From: JAIBJP01 sp035639875 | Lineage (GTDB): Bacteria > Actinomycetota > Thermoleophilia > Gaiellales > Gaiellaceae | Assembly (NCBI GenBank): GCA_035639875.1 | Contig: DASQXE010000178.1 | Location: 1 to 10,612 of the forward strand | Length of the DNA: 10,612 bases | Direction of reading: 5' to 3' | Part shown: in pieces, positions 1-7,392 of the stretch | Position numbering within the stretch: position 1 is the stretch's first letter | Layout of the letters: each line of letters opens with the position of its first letter | Made by a program: the position numbers and the translations under genes | The notes under the pieces: model-generated | What the model saw: the letters and a program-made list of their open reading frames with translations, nothing else | What the model was told of the DNA's origin: nothing | Database searches by the model: none

Positions 1-1
1 G

Positions 2-625
2 AAAACCCGCGTCCTGCTCGCCGCCGCCTACCGGACCCAGGGCGACGAGGACGGGGCGAAGTCGGAGTTGCAGGCAGCACAGTCCGCGTTCCAGCGTCTG
101 GGAGCCCGGCTGGATGCCGAACGCGCGGGCCAGCGGCTGACGAAGCGCGTCACGAAGACGTTCGTCTTCACGGACATGGTCGACTCGACGAAGTTCGCCG
201 AGCTCATGGGTGATCGCTGGGAGAAGGTCGTGCTCAAGTCGCACGACGAGGTGATCGAGCGGATCGTCTCGGAGCAGGGCGGCGAGGTCGTAAAACAGAC
301 CGGGGACGGCTTCTTCCTCGCGTTCGGAGACCCGAACGCCGCCGTGCAGGCGGCCGTCGCGATCCAAAAGCGGCTCGACGACCACGCGTTCCCGGCCCAG
401 GTGCGCATTGGCCTCCATACGGCCGAGGCTCAAGACGCAGGCGGCGACTACCAGGGCGAGGGCATCAACCTGGCCGCGCGCATCGGCGGGCTGGCGGATG
501 GCGGACAGATCCTGGCCAGCTGCGACAGCATCACCGGCATCCCCCTTGTCTGCTCGACCCCGTCGGAAGCGCAGCTGAAGGGGTTCACCGAGCCCGTCAA
601 GGTCACCTCGATCGACTGGCGCTGA
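2..625 (+). CDS. Class III adenylate/guanylate cyclase, C-terminal part (5' truncated by window edge)
   Basis: The reading frame is already open at the left edge, so the true start lies outside the window; the in-frame TTG at 68 is not a plausible start. The first ~40 residues (LLAAAYRTQGD, then SELQAAQSAFQRLGA) look like the last TPR-type helical repeat seen in large actinobacterial cyclase/LuxR-type regulators. The rest is one class III nucleotide cyclase homology domain. Visible motifs are FTDMVDST (first metal Asp), KQTGDGFFLAF (base-selecting Lys position and second metal Asp), and GDYQGEGINLAARI (ribose/transition-state Asn and Arg). All catalytic positions appear intact, so the domain is probably active and makes cAMP from ATP in the cytoplasm, perhaps with the helical repeats relaying a signal. 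It stops at 623-625, directly abutting the stop of the convergent DUF2652 gene. The cyclase call is firm; substrate and regulation are inferred. Confidence 0.88.
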   Translation, partial: KTRVLLAAAYRTQGDEDGAKSELQAAQSAFQRLGARLDAERAGQRLTKRVTKTFVFTDMVDSTKFAELMGDRWEKVVLKSHDEVIERIVSEQGGEVVKQTGDGFFLAFGDPNAAVQAAVAIQKRLDDHAFPAQVRIGLHTAEAQDAGGDYQGEGINLAARIGGLADGGQILASCDSITGIPLVCSTPSEAQLKGFTEPVKVTSIDWR

Positions 626-1720
626 TTACGCCGGTGGAGTCGCCGGAAGTACGAGCGTCAGCCGCTTGTCCTCGGGAATCTGTGCCGGCATGAGTGCCGC
701 AAGACGGTCGTAGCGCCGCTGCAAGCGGCGGCGAAGGCGCGGGCCGGCCCGGAACCAGCCGAGGCCACGGCTGTCCGGCCGCGCGCGCGTCGTGACGCGG
801 GTCCGCTCACCATCCGCCTGGAGCTCGGTTGTCAGGACGACGCTCGGACCGCCGGACAAGGACATCCGTTCTGTGAAGTAATCGAACGGACGCCAGTCGA
901 GGATCTCTTCGTAGATCTGCGCTCGGCCGTCGACGCATACCGTCGACGTCCCGGTACAGCGGCGCCCGCCGGCGTCCACCTCTTCGATCTGGTCGACTTG
1001 CCACAGAAGGCGCTTCTGCGGCGACGTCAAGTATTCCCAGGCAACTGAGGCGGCCACGGGCAGCGCCACCTCGACCGCGAACGCAGCGTCGGCTGCGCCC
1101 ACCGCGACGCGGCGGCGCTCGCGTTCGACGTGCCACCGTGCTTCGAGGTCCATGAGCCACCCGGGAACCTCGCCGACGTCGTCGTAATGCTCGCAATGGC
1201 TGCGCATCTCGAGCGCGACGGGATCGATGCCGAGCGCGCTCACACAGGCCTCGGTGCACAACGCGTAGCCTTTCAGGCCGAGGATCTCCGCCGCCGCGTT
1301 CTTGAGGAGGCGGTGGACGACGATGACGTCGTGGCCGGTCAGCTCTTCTCCGCGCGACCCCGCCCGGCGAATGAACTCGCCATGGTGGACGACGAACTTC
1401 AGGTTCAGGTCCGGAGCCTTCACGCACGCGTTGCAGGAGCAGTTCGTCGAATGCTCGATGCCTCTGATCCGGCGGCGAAAGCCGAAGTAGCACTCCTCGA
1501 TCGAATCGAGCAGCATGGAAGCGTCGAGCTGATCGTCGAGCGCGTAGCCGAAGGCAGCATCGCCCTCGAGCTTGTTGATCCGGAGGACGGGCTCGAGGCG
1601 TTCGACGACGTCGCGAGTGATTTCGGCGACGACGTCCTCCGCGTACTCGAGCGGGCTCGACACGACGTACTCCGTATAGCCGGAGATGTCGGCGATAAGC
1701 AGGCAGCCTCGGTCCGTCAC
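626..1720 (-). CDS. DUF2652 domain protein with C-terminal SRPBCC (polyketide cyclase/START-like) domain
   Basis: The ~364-residue product begins with a DUF2652-type region (about 1-200) and continues into an SRPBCC-like domain (about 205-330). In the first part LLIADISGYTEY, NKLEGDAAF and LTGHDVIVVHRL line up with the three class III cyclase motifs. Both metal Asp positions (D11, D54), the Lys (K50) and the Arg (R137) are kept, but the usual Asn is Ile133. A Cys cluster C94-x-C96-xx-C99 sits between the motifs. I infer a degenerate or sensory cyclase fold joined to a hydrophobic-ligand pocket; the function is unknown. The frame extends to a TTG at 1774, with GTG codons at 1729 and 1720. None has a clear ribosome binding site. 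I chose the GTG at 1720 because from memory family members start just before the LLIADISG strand. It is divergent from the VOC gene and convergent with the cyclase gene. Confidence 0.8.
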   Translation of the reverse strand: MTDRGCLLIADISGYTEYVVSSPLEYAEDVVAEITRDVVERLEPVLRINKLEGDAAFGYALDDQLDASMLLDSIEECYFGFRRRIRGIEHSTNCSCNACVKAPDLNLKFVVHHGEFIRRAGSRGEELTGHDVIVVHRLLKNAAAEILGLKGYALCTEACVSALGIDPVALEMRSHCEHYDDVGEVPGWLMDLEARWHVERERRRVAVGAADAAFAVEVALPVAASVAWEYLTSPQKRLLWQVDQIEEVDAGGRRCTGTSTVCVDGRAQIYEEILDWRPFDYFTERMSLSGGPSVVLTTELQADGERTRVTTRARPDSRGLGWFRAGPRLRRRLQRRYDRLAALMPAQIPEDKRLTLVLPATPPA

Positions 1721-1780
1721 AGGAGACACGAACCGGACTGTACTGCGGAGCGGCGCCGTGACAAAGTGACGCAATCGGAA

Positions 1781-1788
1781 GAGGAGGG
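1781..1788 (+). promoter_or_regulatory. Ribosome binding site of the VOC gene
   Basis: A purine run containing AGGAGG (1782-1787) lies 1 nt before an ATG at 1789 and 4 nt before a second ATG at 1792. The spacing favours 1792 as the start actually used. Confidence 0.6.
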
Positions 1789-1791
1789 ATG

Positions 1792-2223
1792 ATGCTCGGG
1801 TCCGCGACGCTGCTGGCGAATCTCAAGGCATCCGACATGGATGAGGCGATCGACTTCTACCGGGCCAAGCTCGGCCTCGAGCTCGTCTGGGAGGGCGAAA
1901 TCATGCCGGGTAGCCGCGAGGCCCTCCTCCAGGCGGACGGGGGCGGCATCGTGTGCCTCGACGAGGGTCACGGGGAGCCGGGCGACCAGTCGCCCATCAG
2001 CTTTGCCGTCGACGACGTCGAGGGCACCGTCTCCGCTCTGAGAGTCAACGGCGTCACGTTTGAGGAGTACGACCTGCCGAGCATCAAGACGGAGCAGGGG
2101 ATCGCGACAATCGGAACGGTCAAGGCAGCCTGGTTCCGGGACCCGGCCGGAAACCTGATCGCAATCGTCTCCAACGTCGAGAGCCTCCGCGCTCTCGACG
2201 CGGCGACCCGGTCGGCAGACTAG
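1792..2223 (+). CDS. VOC (glyoxalase/bleomycin-resistance/dioxygenase) family protein
   Basis: A 143-residue single-module protein of the vicinal oxygen chelate fold. It has the N-terminal ANLKASDMDEAIDFYRAKLGL segment typical of these proteins (a beta strand, then the FYxxxLGL helix end), a central PISFAVDDVEGTVSALR repeat of the beta-alpha-beta module, and the C-terminal AAWFRDPAGNLIAIV signature. Such proteins bind a metal ion and small hydrophobic or electrophilic substrates. The substrate cannot be told from sequence, and a resistance role is not implied. The ATG at 1792 is preferred over that at 1789 because of ribosome-binding-site spacing. The gene is divergent from the DUF2652 gene, and its TAG stop lies in a CTAG that also encodes the clpX stop on the other strand, so no separate terminator fits between them. 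Confidence 0.85.
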   Translation: MLGSATLLANLKASDMDEAIDFYRAKLGLELVWEGEIMPGSREALLQADGGGIVCLDEGHGEPGDQSPISFAVDDVEGTVSALRVNGVTFEEYDLPSIKTEQGIATIGTVKAAWFRDPAGNLIAIVSNVESLRALDAATRSAD

Positions 2224-3503
2224 GCCGACTCTTCTTCGAGCTCTTCGAGCTCTTCGAGCTCGAGCGAGCGGCCGCCGGTGGTGACGAGCGTCGGGCGGAG
2301 GTTCCGCTCGATCGTCTCCTTCGTGATCACGCACTTGGAGACGTCCTTGCGGGACGGAAGCTCGAACATGACGTCGAGGAGCGCCTGCTCGATGATCGAG
2401 CGCAGGCCACGGGCACCCGTCTCCCGCTCGAGAGCCTTGTCGGAGATCTGCCAGAGAGCGTCCTCCGTGAAGACGAGCTCGACCGAGTCGTAGTTGAAGA
2501 AGCGCTGGTACTGCTTGACGAGCGCGTTCTTCGGCTCGAGCAGGATCTGGACGAGATCTTCGCGCGTGAGTTGATGCACGGCGGAGACGACCGGCAGCCG
2601 CCCGATGAACTCGGGAATGAGCCCGTACGCGAGGAGGTCCTCCGGCATGACCTGCGAGAGAAGCTCCGTCGACTCGATCGACTTGCGCGACTTGATGTCG
2701 GCGCCGAAGCCGACCTGGTTCTTGCCGATCCGCTTTCCGATGATCTTCTCGAGTCCGGCGAAGGCACCGCCGCAGACGAAGAGGATGTTCGTCGTGTCGA
2801 TGGACAGGAACTCCTGGTGCGGATGCTTGCGTCCGCCCTGCGGGGGCACGCTGGCGACCGTGCCCTCGAGGATCTTGAGGAGCGCCTGCTGCACGCCCTC
2901 GCCCGAGACGTCGCGCGTGATGGACGGGTTGTCCGCCTTCCGCGCGATCTTGTCGACCTCGTCGATGTAGATGATCCCGGTCTCGGCTTTTTTGACGTCG
3001 AAGTCGGCTGCCTGGATCAGCTTGAGGAGGATGTTCTCGACGTCCTCGCCGACGTAACCGGCCTCGGTGAGCGCCGTCGCATCGGCGATGGCGAACGGAA
3101 CGTTCAGGATGCGGGCGAGGGTCTGGGCGAGCAGGGTCTTGCCGCAGCCCGTCGGCCCGAGCAGGAGGATGTTCGACTTCGAGAGCTCGACGTCGTTCTC
3201 GTCGTTCGCCATCTGCACCCGCTTGTAGTGGTTGTAGACGGCGACGGAGAGGGTGCGCTTGGCCTCCTCCTGCCCGACGACGTAGTCGTTCAGGATCGCG
3301 TAGATCTCTTTGGGCCGCGGGAGGTTGTCGAGGTCGAGCTGGGCGGGAGAGGTGAGCTCCTCGTCGATGATCTCGTTGCAGAGATCGATGCACTCGTCGC
3401 AGATGTAGACGCCCGGCCCGGCGATGAGTTTCTTCACCTGGCGCTGGCTTTTGCCGCAGAAGCTGCAGAGCAGCTGCTCGTTGCCGTCGGTCGCGCGGGC
3501 CAC
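2220..3503 (-). CDS. clpX: ATP-dependent Clp protease ATP-binding subunit ClpX
   Basis: A full-length ClpX of 427 residues. The N-terminal zinc-binding domain has C13, C16, C35 and C38. The AAA+ module follows, with Walker A GPTGCGKT (116-123), pore loop GYVG (149-152), Walker B IYIDEVDK (D181, E182), the RKH pore-2 loop (GGRKHPHQEF), a VGF tripeptide at the ClpP-docking IGF-loop position, and the sensor-2 segment ETGARGLRSIIEQ. ClpX forms a cytoplasmic hexamer that unfolds tagged or specific substrates and threads them into ClpP. It is the third gene of the operon, 36 bp after clpP. The start is GTG with a weak AAAAGG ribosome binding site 9 nt upstream. The C-terminal tail is acidic, (LEE)n, encoded by three perfect 9-bp repeats, and looks like a lineage-specific addition. 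The stop shares CTAG with the convergent VOC gene. Confidence 0.98.
   Translation of the reverse strand: MARATDGNEQLLCSFCGKSQRQVKKLIAGPGVYICDECIDLCNEIIDEELTSPAQLDLDNLPRPKEIYAILNDYVVGQEEAKRTLSVAVYNHYKRVQMANDENDVELSKSNILLLGPTGCGKTLLAQTLARILNVPFAIADATALTEAGYVGEDVENILLKLIQAADFDVKKAETGIIYIDEVDKIARKADNPSITRDVSGEGVQQALLKILEGTVASVPPQGGRKHPHQEFLSIDTTNILFVCGGAFAGLEKIIGKRIGKNQVGFGADIKSRKSIESTELLSQVMPEDLLAYGLIPEFIGRLPVVSAVHQLTREDLVQILLEPKNALVKQYQRFFNYDSVELVFTEDALWQISDKALERETGARGLRSIIEQALLDVMFELPSRKDVSKCVITKETIERNLRPTLVTTGGRSLELEELEELEEESA
2235..2261. repeat. Three perfect tandem 9-bp repeats in the 3' end of clpX
   Basis: The unit TTCGAGCTC occurs three times head to tail. It is read on the minus strand as repeated Glu-Leu-Glu in the acidic ClpX tail. 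In-frame units of this kind can change copy number by slippage without breaking the gene. Confidence 0.9.
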
Positions 3504-3539
3504 GTCTCTTTACCTTTTAGCTCGTTTTCCGGTCGGGTG

Positions 3540-4148
3540 CTAGGCCGCTTTGCTCAGGGGCTTTCCCCGGTTGGCGACGACCATGTCGATGATCCCATAC
3601 TCGAGCGCCTCGTTGGGGTTCATGAAGTAGTCGCGCTCCATGTCCTTCGAGACCTTGTCGACTTCCTGACTCGTGTGCTCGGCGATGATCTCCTCCAGAC
3701 GCCGCTTGAGGTTGAGCGTCTCGCGCGCCTGGATCTCGATGTCCGTCGCCTGGCCCTGGAAGCCGCCGGCCACCTGATGGATGAGAATCTTCGAGTTCGG
3801 CGTCGCCATGCGCTTCCCGTTCGTGCCGGCGGCGAGCAGGAGCGCGCCCATCGACATGGCGATGCCGACGCAGATCGTCTGCACGTCGGGCTTGATGTAC
3901 TGCATCGTGTCGTAGACGGCGAGACCCGAGTACACGGAGCCGCCCGGCGAGTTGATGTAGAGCGAGATGTCCTTGTCGGGATCCTCGGACTCGAGATGGA
4001 TGAACTGCGCCACGATCAGGTTCGCAATCTGGTCGTCGATCGGCGTGCCGAGGAAGATGATGCGCTCGTTGAGGAGGCGCGAGTAGATGTCGAACGCGCG
4101 CTCGCCGCGCGACGTCTGCTCGACGACCATTGGAATCAGGGGACTCAT
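3540..4148 (-). CDS. clpP: ATP-dependent Clp protease proteolytic subunit ClpP
   Basis: A 202-residue serine peptidase of the S14 family. The catalytic triad is S99 (GIAMSMGA), H124 (ILIHQ) and D173 (ERDYFM), matching the Ser97/His122/Asp171 spacing of E. coli ClpP. The oxyanion-hole glycines (NSPGGSV) and the N-terminal IPMVVEQTSRGERAFDIYS region are standard. ClpP forms a double heptamer in the cytoplasm and degrades proteins delivered by ClpX. The ATG at 4148 is chosen over one nine codons upstream because AGGAGG lies 4 nt before it and homologues start at this point. The start overlaps the tig stop as ATGA, indicating translational coupling; clpX follows 36 bp downstream. Nothing in the sequence suggests loss of activity. 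Confidence 0.97.
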   Translation of the reverse strand: MSPLIPMVVEQTSRGERAFDIYSRLLNERIIFLGTPIDDQIANLIVAQFIHLESEDPDKDISLYINSPGGSVYSGLAVYDTMQYIKPDVQTICVGIAMSMGALLLAAGTNGKRMATPNSKILIHQVAGGFQGQATDIEIQARETLNLKRRLEEIIAEHTSQEVDKVSKDMERDYFMNPNEALEYGIIDMVVANRGKPLSKAA

Positions 4149-5494
4149 CGTGCCTCCTCGCTGCTGGGGGTCCAAATGTTCATTCCCTTACTGCCCTTCT
4201 CCTTCTCCGGTGTCCAAAGTTTCTCTCTCGCCCGAGCAAGATCGACCGGAATCTTCTTGACGCCGGCGGCGATCTCGTCGAGCGCCTTCTTCAGTCTCAG
4301 GTCGGCACGAAGTTTCTCGTACCCGCCGCTTTCGCGTAGCAGTCGCGTCGCCTCTTCGGGATCGTCGCCCTCTGCCGTCTGCTCGCGGATGAGCTCGTCG
4401 ATCTCCTCGTCGGCGACCTCGATCCCGAGCTTCGCGGCCACAGCGTCGAGCACGAGCTCGCGCTGCAGTGAGCGCTCGGCCTCCGCGCGCAGGCGCGCGA
4501 CCACGTCTTCGGCGGACTGGCCCGTCATCGTCAGATAGGTCTCGGTCGAAATGCCGCGGCGCTCGAGCGAACGGGCGATCGCCGACCAGAGCTCGGCCGT
4601 ACGCCGCTCGACAAGCGGGGCGACGGTTTCTACTTGCGAGGAGTCGACCAGCGCGTCGACGGCCGCTTCGCGGAAGTGGACGTTGAGCTCCTCTTCGAGC
4701 TGCTCGCGCAGACGCCCCTCGATGTCCGCGCGAAGCTCGGCGAGCGTGTCGAACTCCGTCGCCTTCTGGGCGAGGTCGTCGTCCAGCTCCGGGAGGACGC
4801 TCTCCTGCACGTCCTTGACGGTCAGCGCGACGTCCTGCTTCTGGTCGCCTGCGCCCGCGAGCTCGACTGTCTTCGTCTCCCCCGCGCTCATTCCGACGAG
4901 GGCCTCGTCGAGCTCCGGCACGAGCCGGTCCGCCCCCACCTCGACGACGTAGTCGCGCTGGGCCGTCAGGCCCTCGCCGGCGAGGTCGATGACGACGGTG
5001 TCGCCCTCCATGGCCGCCCGGCCGTCGACGCGGACGAGCTCCGCGGCGGTCTCGCGGATGCGCTCGAGCTCCTGGTCGATGACGTCGGCGGGAATATCGG
5101 GCTCCGCGGCCGGAACCTCGAGTTCGGTCCAGTCAGTGACCTCCGGCCTGGGCAGGACGGCGACGGTTGCGGAGAACTTGAAGGGCTCGTCGTCCGCGGG
5201 AAGACCTTCGAACTCAACTTCAGGGGTCGCCACCGGGCGAATACCGGTGTTCTCGGCCGCGCTCCAAAACCACGAATCGAGATGACTCTTGAGCGCCTCT
5301 TGCCAGATCGCCTCACGCCCGACGCGCGCCACGACGACAGGCAGCGGCGCCTTGCCCTGACGGAAACCGGGCAGCCGAAGCGAGGCGGCCATGTCGGACG
5401 CGGCGTGCTCGAACGCGTGCTTGAGATCCGCCTCCGGCACCTCGACGTCGAGGCGGACGCGGCTTTCGGGGAGCTCTTCGACCTTCGTCTTCAC
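4145..5494 (-). CDS. tig: Trigger factor, ribosome-associated chaperone and peptidyl-prolyl isomerase
   Basis: A 449-residue trigger factor. The N-terminal ribosome-binding domain (about 1-115) carries the signature GFRQGKAP (43-50), which in the family docks on ribosomal protein L23 at the exit tunnel. A FKBP-type isomerase domain (about 150-225) begins at EGDTVVIDL. It is about a dozen residues shorter than usual, lacking the typical loop insertions. The remainder is the helical C-terminal chaperone cradle (LRADIEGRLREQLEEEL through KKALDEIAAGVKKIP). An unusual tail follows in which the triplet WTP occurs twice (427-429 and 441-443). The start is a GTG with no clear ribosome binding site. 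It is the first gene of tig-clpP-clpX, and its TGA overlaps the clpP ATG. A strong hairpin lies just upstream, so the operon promoter probably lies within about 5495-5540, although I see no clear consensus there. Confidence 0.96.
   Translation of the reverse strand: MKTKVEELPESRVRLDVEVPEADLKHAFEHAASDMAASLRLPGFRQGKAPLPVVVARVGREAIWQEALKSHLDSWFWSAAENTGIRPVATPEVEFEGLPADDEPFKFSATVAVLPRPEVTDWTELEVPAAEPDIPADVIDQELERIRETAAELVRVDGRAAMEGDTVVIDLAGEGLTAQRDYVVEVGADRLVPELDEALVGMSAGETKTVELAGAGDQKQDVALTVKDVQESVLPELDDDLAQKATEFDTLAELRADIEGRLREQLEEELNVHFREAAVDALVDSSQVETVAPLVERRTAELWSAIARSLERRGISTETYLTMTGQSAEDVVARLRAEAERSLQRELVLDAVAAKLGIEVADEEIDELIREQTAEGDDPEEATRLLRESGGYEKLRADLRLKKALDEIAAGVKKIPVDLARAREKLWTPEKEKGSKGMNIWTPSSEEAR
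4153..4158 (-). promoter_or_regulatory. Ribosome binding site of clpP inside the tig coding end
   Basis: A perfect AGGAGG on the minus strand lies 4 nt before the clpP ATG. It sits within the last codons of tig and decides the clpP start. Confidence 0.8.
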
Positions 5495-5539
5495 TGCAGG
5501 CCATTGTGTCAGAAGGCCCCAGAGCTACCGGCGCGCTCA

Positions 5540-5573
5540 CGCGAAGGGGCCGGGCAAGCCCGGCCCCTTCGCG
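5540..5573 (-). terminator. Perfect GC-rich hairpin, probable terminator of the AMIN-like lipoprotein gene
   Basis: Arms 5540-5554 and 5559-5573 form a perfect 15-bp stem with a 4-nt loop. It lies 16 nt beyond the stop of the leftward lipoprotein gene and 45 nt before the tig start, so it separates the two units. No T-run follows on either strand, as is common for hairpins in high-GC actinobacteria; this makes the terminator role likely but not certain. Confidence 0.65.
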
Positions 5574-5589
5574 GCGGGAGGAGCGGCGA

Positions 5590-6243
5590 CTAAACGTGAT
5601 GGAAGTCGATGACGACCCGATCCGGATTGTGCAACTCCTGGATCTGCCAGCAGGTGGGACGGCTGAGACCGAGGACCCACGTGAGCGTCGCTTCGAAGTC
5701 GCCGCCCTCGACCACCTGGGCGAGCGTGCCGAAGCCGGGCGTCAGGCGGCGAGGGCCATCGTAAGTCGGATTTCCCTCGAAGTCGTAGCCGCTCGCGCCC
5801 TGGAAGACGATGCTCGCGAAGGCATCGCCGAAGACCTCGATGGGGCGGTCGCTCGGGTCTTCGGTGAACGGCGGCTTCGCCGTCCTGATCTCGAAATGGG
5901 GGATCCCCGCCTTGCCGCCAGGGTCGGGGCTCGGCGCCGCGAACTCGAAGACGATGCGGTCGTAACCGTTGTGGGCTCCGACGCGGACGTGCGTGAGGTT
6001 CGTGTACACGCCCTCCTCGCCGCCCGTCTCGGGCGCGCAGGACACGGGCTTCGGCGAGGTGGTCGTCCCCTCGGTCTCGGTCGACTCGGTGGGGATCGTT
6101 TCCTCGGTCGTTTCTACGGGGGTCGTCGGCTCGGACGAGGCGGGGGAAGGCGGAACCGGCCCGGCTTCTTGCGCGCCGCTCGAGCCGCATCCGGCGGCGA
6201 GGAAGGAGACCGGGAGGACGAGTGCGAGGAGTGCTTTCTTCAT
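5590..6243 (-). CDS. Secreted lipoprotein with C-terminal AMIN-like domain
   Basis: A 217-residue protein. MKKALLALVLPVSFLAAGC is a classic lipoprotein signal peptide with the lipobox LAAGC (C19), so the mature protein should be anchored to the outer face of the membrane. A low-complexity Thr/Ser/Glu/Pro linker follows (about 25-70), of the kind that spans the cell wall. The folded part (about 75-217) starts at YTNLTHVRVGAHNGYDRIVFEF and ends with NPDRVVIDFHHV. That is the pattern of the AMIN-like domain found in many actinobacterial secreted proteins and thought to bind cell-wall material. The ligand is unknown. The ATG is preceded by a weak GGAG about 12 nt upstream. It lies 67 bp after the TPR gene on the same strand and may be co-transcribed with it. 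A strong hairpin follows its stop. Confidence 0.85.
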   Translation of the reverse strand: MKKALLALVLPVSFLAAGCGSSGAQEAGPVPPSPASSEPTTPVETTEETIPTESTETEGTTTSPKPVSCAPETGGEEGVYTNLTHVRVGAHNGYDRIVFEFAAPSPDPGGKAGIPHFEIRTAKPPFTEDPSDRPIEVFGDAFASIVFQGASGYDFEGNPTYDGPRRLTPGFGTLAQVVEGGDFEATLTWVLGLSRPTCWQIQELHNPDRVVIDFHHV

Positions 6244-6310
6244 GGACGGGATTCTCCGCGGGTCGTGTAACCTGCGCTGCCCGGCTTCGTAACGGCTGGG
6301 CAACGACGCT

Positions 6311-7300
6311 TCAGGCTCGGGCGAGCGCCTCTCCGTCCTCGCCTGTGAGCTTTCGGCCTTCGGCCCAAAGATCCTCGAAGCGGTCTGCGAGCTCGTCCCG
6401 CAGACGCGCGACGGCGACGTCGAGCTCGACGCGGTCGTCGGGATCTGGAATCGAGTTCGTTTCCTCGAAGATGCGCTGCGCGCTCGCGACGAGGAGACAC
6501 GCGCGCTCGAGGTCGCCGTCGTAAAGCGCGAGAACGCCCGCGTCGAGGAAGGCGTAGGGACGGAGATAGGCATTGTCGTTCGCGAAGCTCCACTCGCTGG
6601 AGGCACGGAACCGCCGCCCGGCCTCCTCGCGATCGCCAATGTGGAGGGCAACGTGGACGAGGTTGTGGTCTTCACCCGCGACCCCCAACTCGTTCTTCAT
6701 CCGTTCATTCAACGCGCGCGTCTGGAGGTAAAGGGCGCGGGCCTCGTCGTAACGGCCTTCCATGCGAGCGGCCGCCGCGCGCATGTGCAATGGGAGGCGG
6801 ACAGCCTCCTCGTCGAGCCCTTCGGCGGCCTCGTAAGCGTGCTCCGCGTACCGCCGAACCTCGGCGAACTCGCCTCGGCGCAGCGCGATACGCGAGAGAT
6901 CCGTGAGAGCGTCGACCAGGTCGCGCGGCGTCCCGTGGGCTTCGACGAGCGGGAGGCGCTCCTTGAACGCGCGCTCGGCGGCGTCGACCTCGCCTTGGCG
7001 GAACGCGATCGTCCCGATTCCCTTGAGCAGAGCCGCCCGTGACGGGCCATCGCCCACGGCTGCCCGCTCGAGGAACTCACTGCCCTCGTGCATGTGCCCG
7101 CGCTGCCACCAGAACGGCCACAGGATCGCGACAACCTCTCCGGCGGCGTCCATATCCGTCGCAAATAGCTCCTCGACGAGCGCGTGCAGGGCGTCGTGTT
7201 CCTCCTCGAGGCGGCCAAGCCAGGCCTCCGATTCGGGCCCGCTGCGGTCGAGGTGCGGCCGTGCCTCGCGTACCAGCGCGATCAGGCTCTCATCCGGCAT
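6311..7300 (-). CDS. Stand-alone TPR-repeat protein (AfsR/LuxR-type TPR region)
   Basis: The 329-residue product is helical throughout. Its opening (WLGRLEEEHDALHALVEEL, then VAILWPFWWQRGHMHEGSEFLERA) closely resembles the region that follows the NB-ARC ATPase in AfsR/LuxR-type regulators. About five TPR-like helix pairs follow, such as GTIAFRQGEVDAAERAFKERL, SRIALRRGEFAEVRRYAEHAY and GRYDEARALYLQTRAL. No DNA-binding or ATPase domain is present, so it is probably a protein-interaction module split off from such regulators; the partner is unknown. The ATG at 7300 lies only 6 nt after the 3' end of tRNA-Leu and has no ribosome binding site. The frame stays open through the tRNA, but that extension cannot be protein. 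Once the tRNA is cut out, the mRNA would be essentially leaderless. There is no good alternative start nearby. Confidence 0.8.
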   Translation of the reverse strand: MPDESLIALVREARPHLDRSGPESEAWLGRLEEEHDALHALVEELFATDMDAAGEVVAILWPFWWQRGHMHEGSEFLERAAVGDGPSRAALLKGIGTIAFRQGEVDAAERAFKERLPLVEAHGTPRDLVDALTDLSRIALRRGEFAEVRRYAEHAYEAAEGLDEEAVRLPLHMRAAAARMEGRYDEARALYLQTRALNERMKNELGVAGEDHNLVHVALHIGDREEAGRRFRASSEWSFANDNAYLRPYAFLDAGVLALYDGDLERACLLVASAQRIFEETNSIPDPDDRVELDVAVARLRDELADRFEDLWAEGRKLTGEDGEALARA

Positions 7301-7306
7301 GAGAGG

Positions 7307-7392
7307 TGCGGGCGGGAGGATTTGAACCTCCACGAGCCTTGTGGGCTCAACGGGTCCTAAGCCCGCCGCGTCTACCGTTCCGCCACGCCCGC
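7307..7392 (-). tRNA. tRNA-Leu (anticodon UAG, reads CUA)
   Basis: An 86-nt class II tRNA on the minus strand. The acceptor arms GCGGGCG (7392-7386) and CGCCCGC (7314-7308) pair perfectly and the discriminator base is A (7307). The anticodon loop is CTTAGGA, giving UAG. The long variable arm (GAGCC...GGCTC) is diagnostic of Leu/Ser, and the T arm is GAGG-TTCAAAT-CCTC. No CCA is encoded. The TPR gene starts 6 nt downstream, so tRNA 3' processing and that mRNA are linked. Confidence 0.97.

Noticed and set aside
1717..3393. 558-codon minus-strand frame overlapping clpX and VOC
   Set aside because: It is an out-of-frame reading of clpX with extreme Arg/Pro content and no recognisable domain.
2571..4538. 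655-codon plus-strand frame opposite clpX, clpP and tig
   Set aside because: It is an antisense shadow of three certain genes; its Asp/Glu/Leu/Arg/Val-rich composition is what the complement of GC-rich coding DNA gives.
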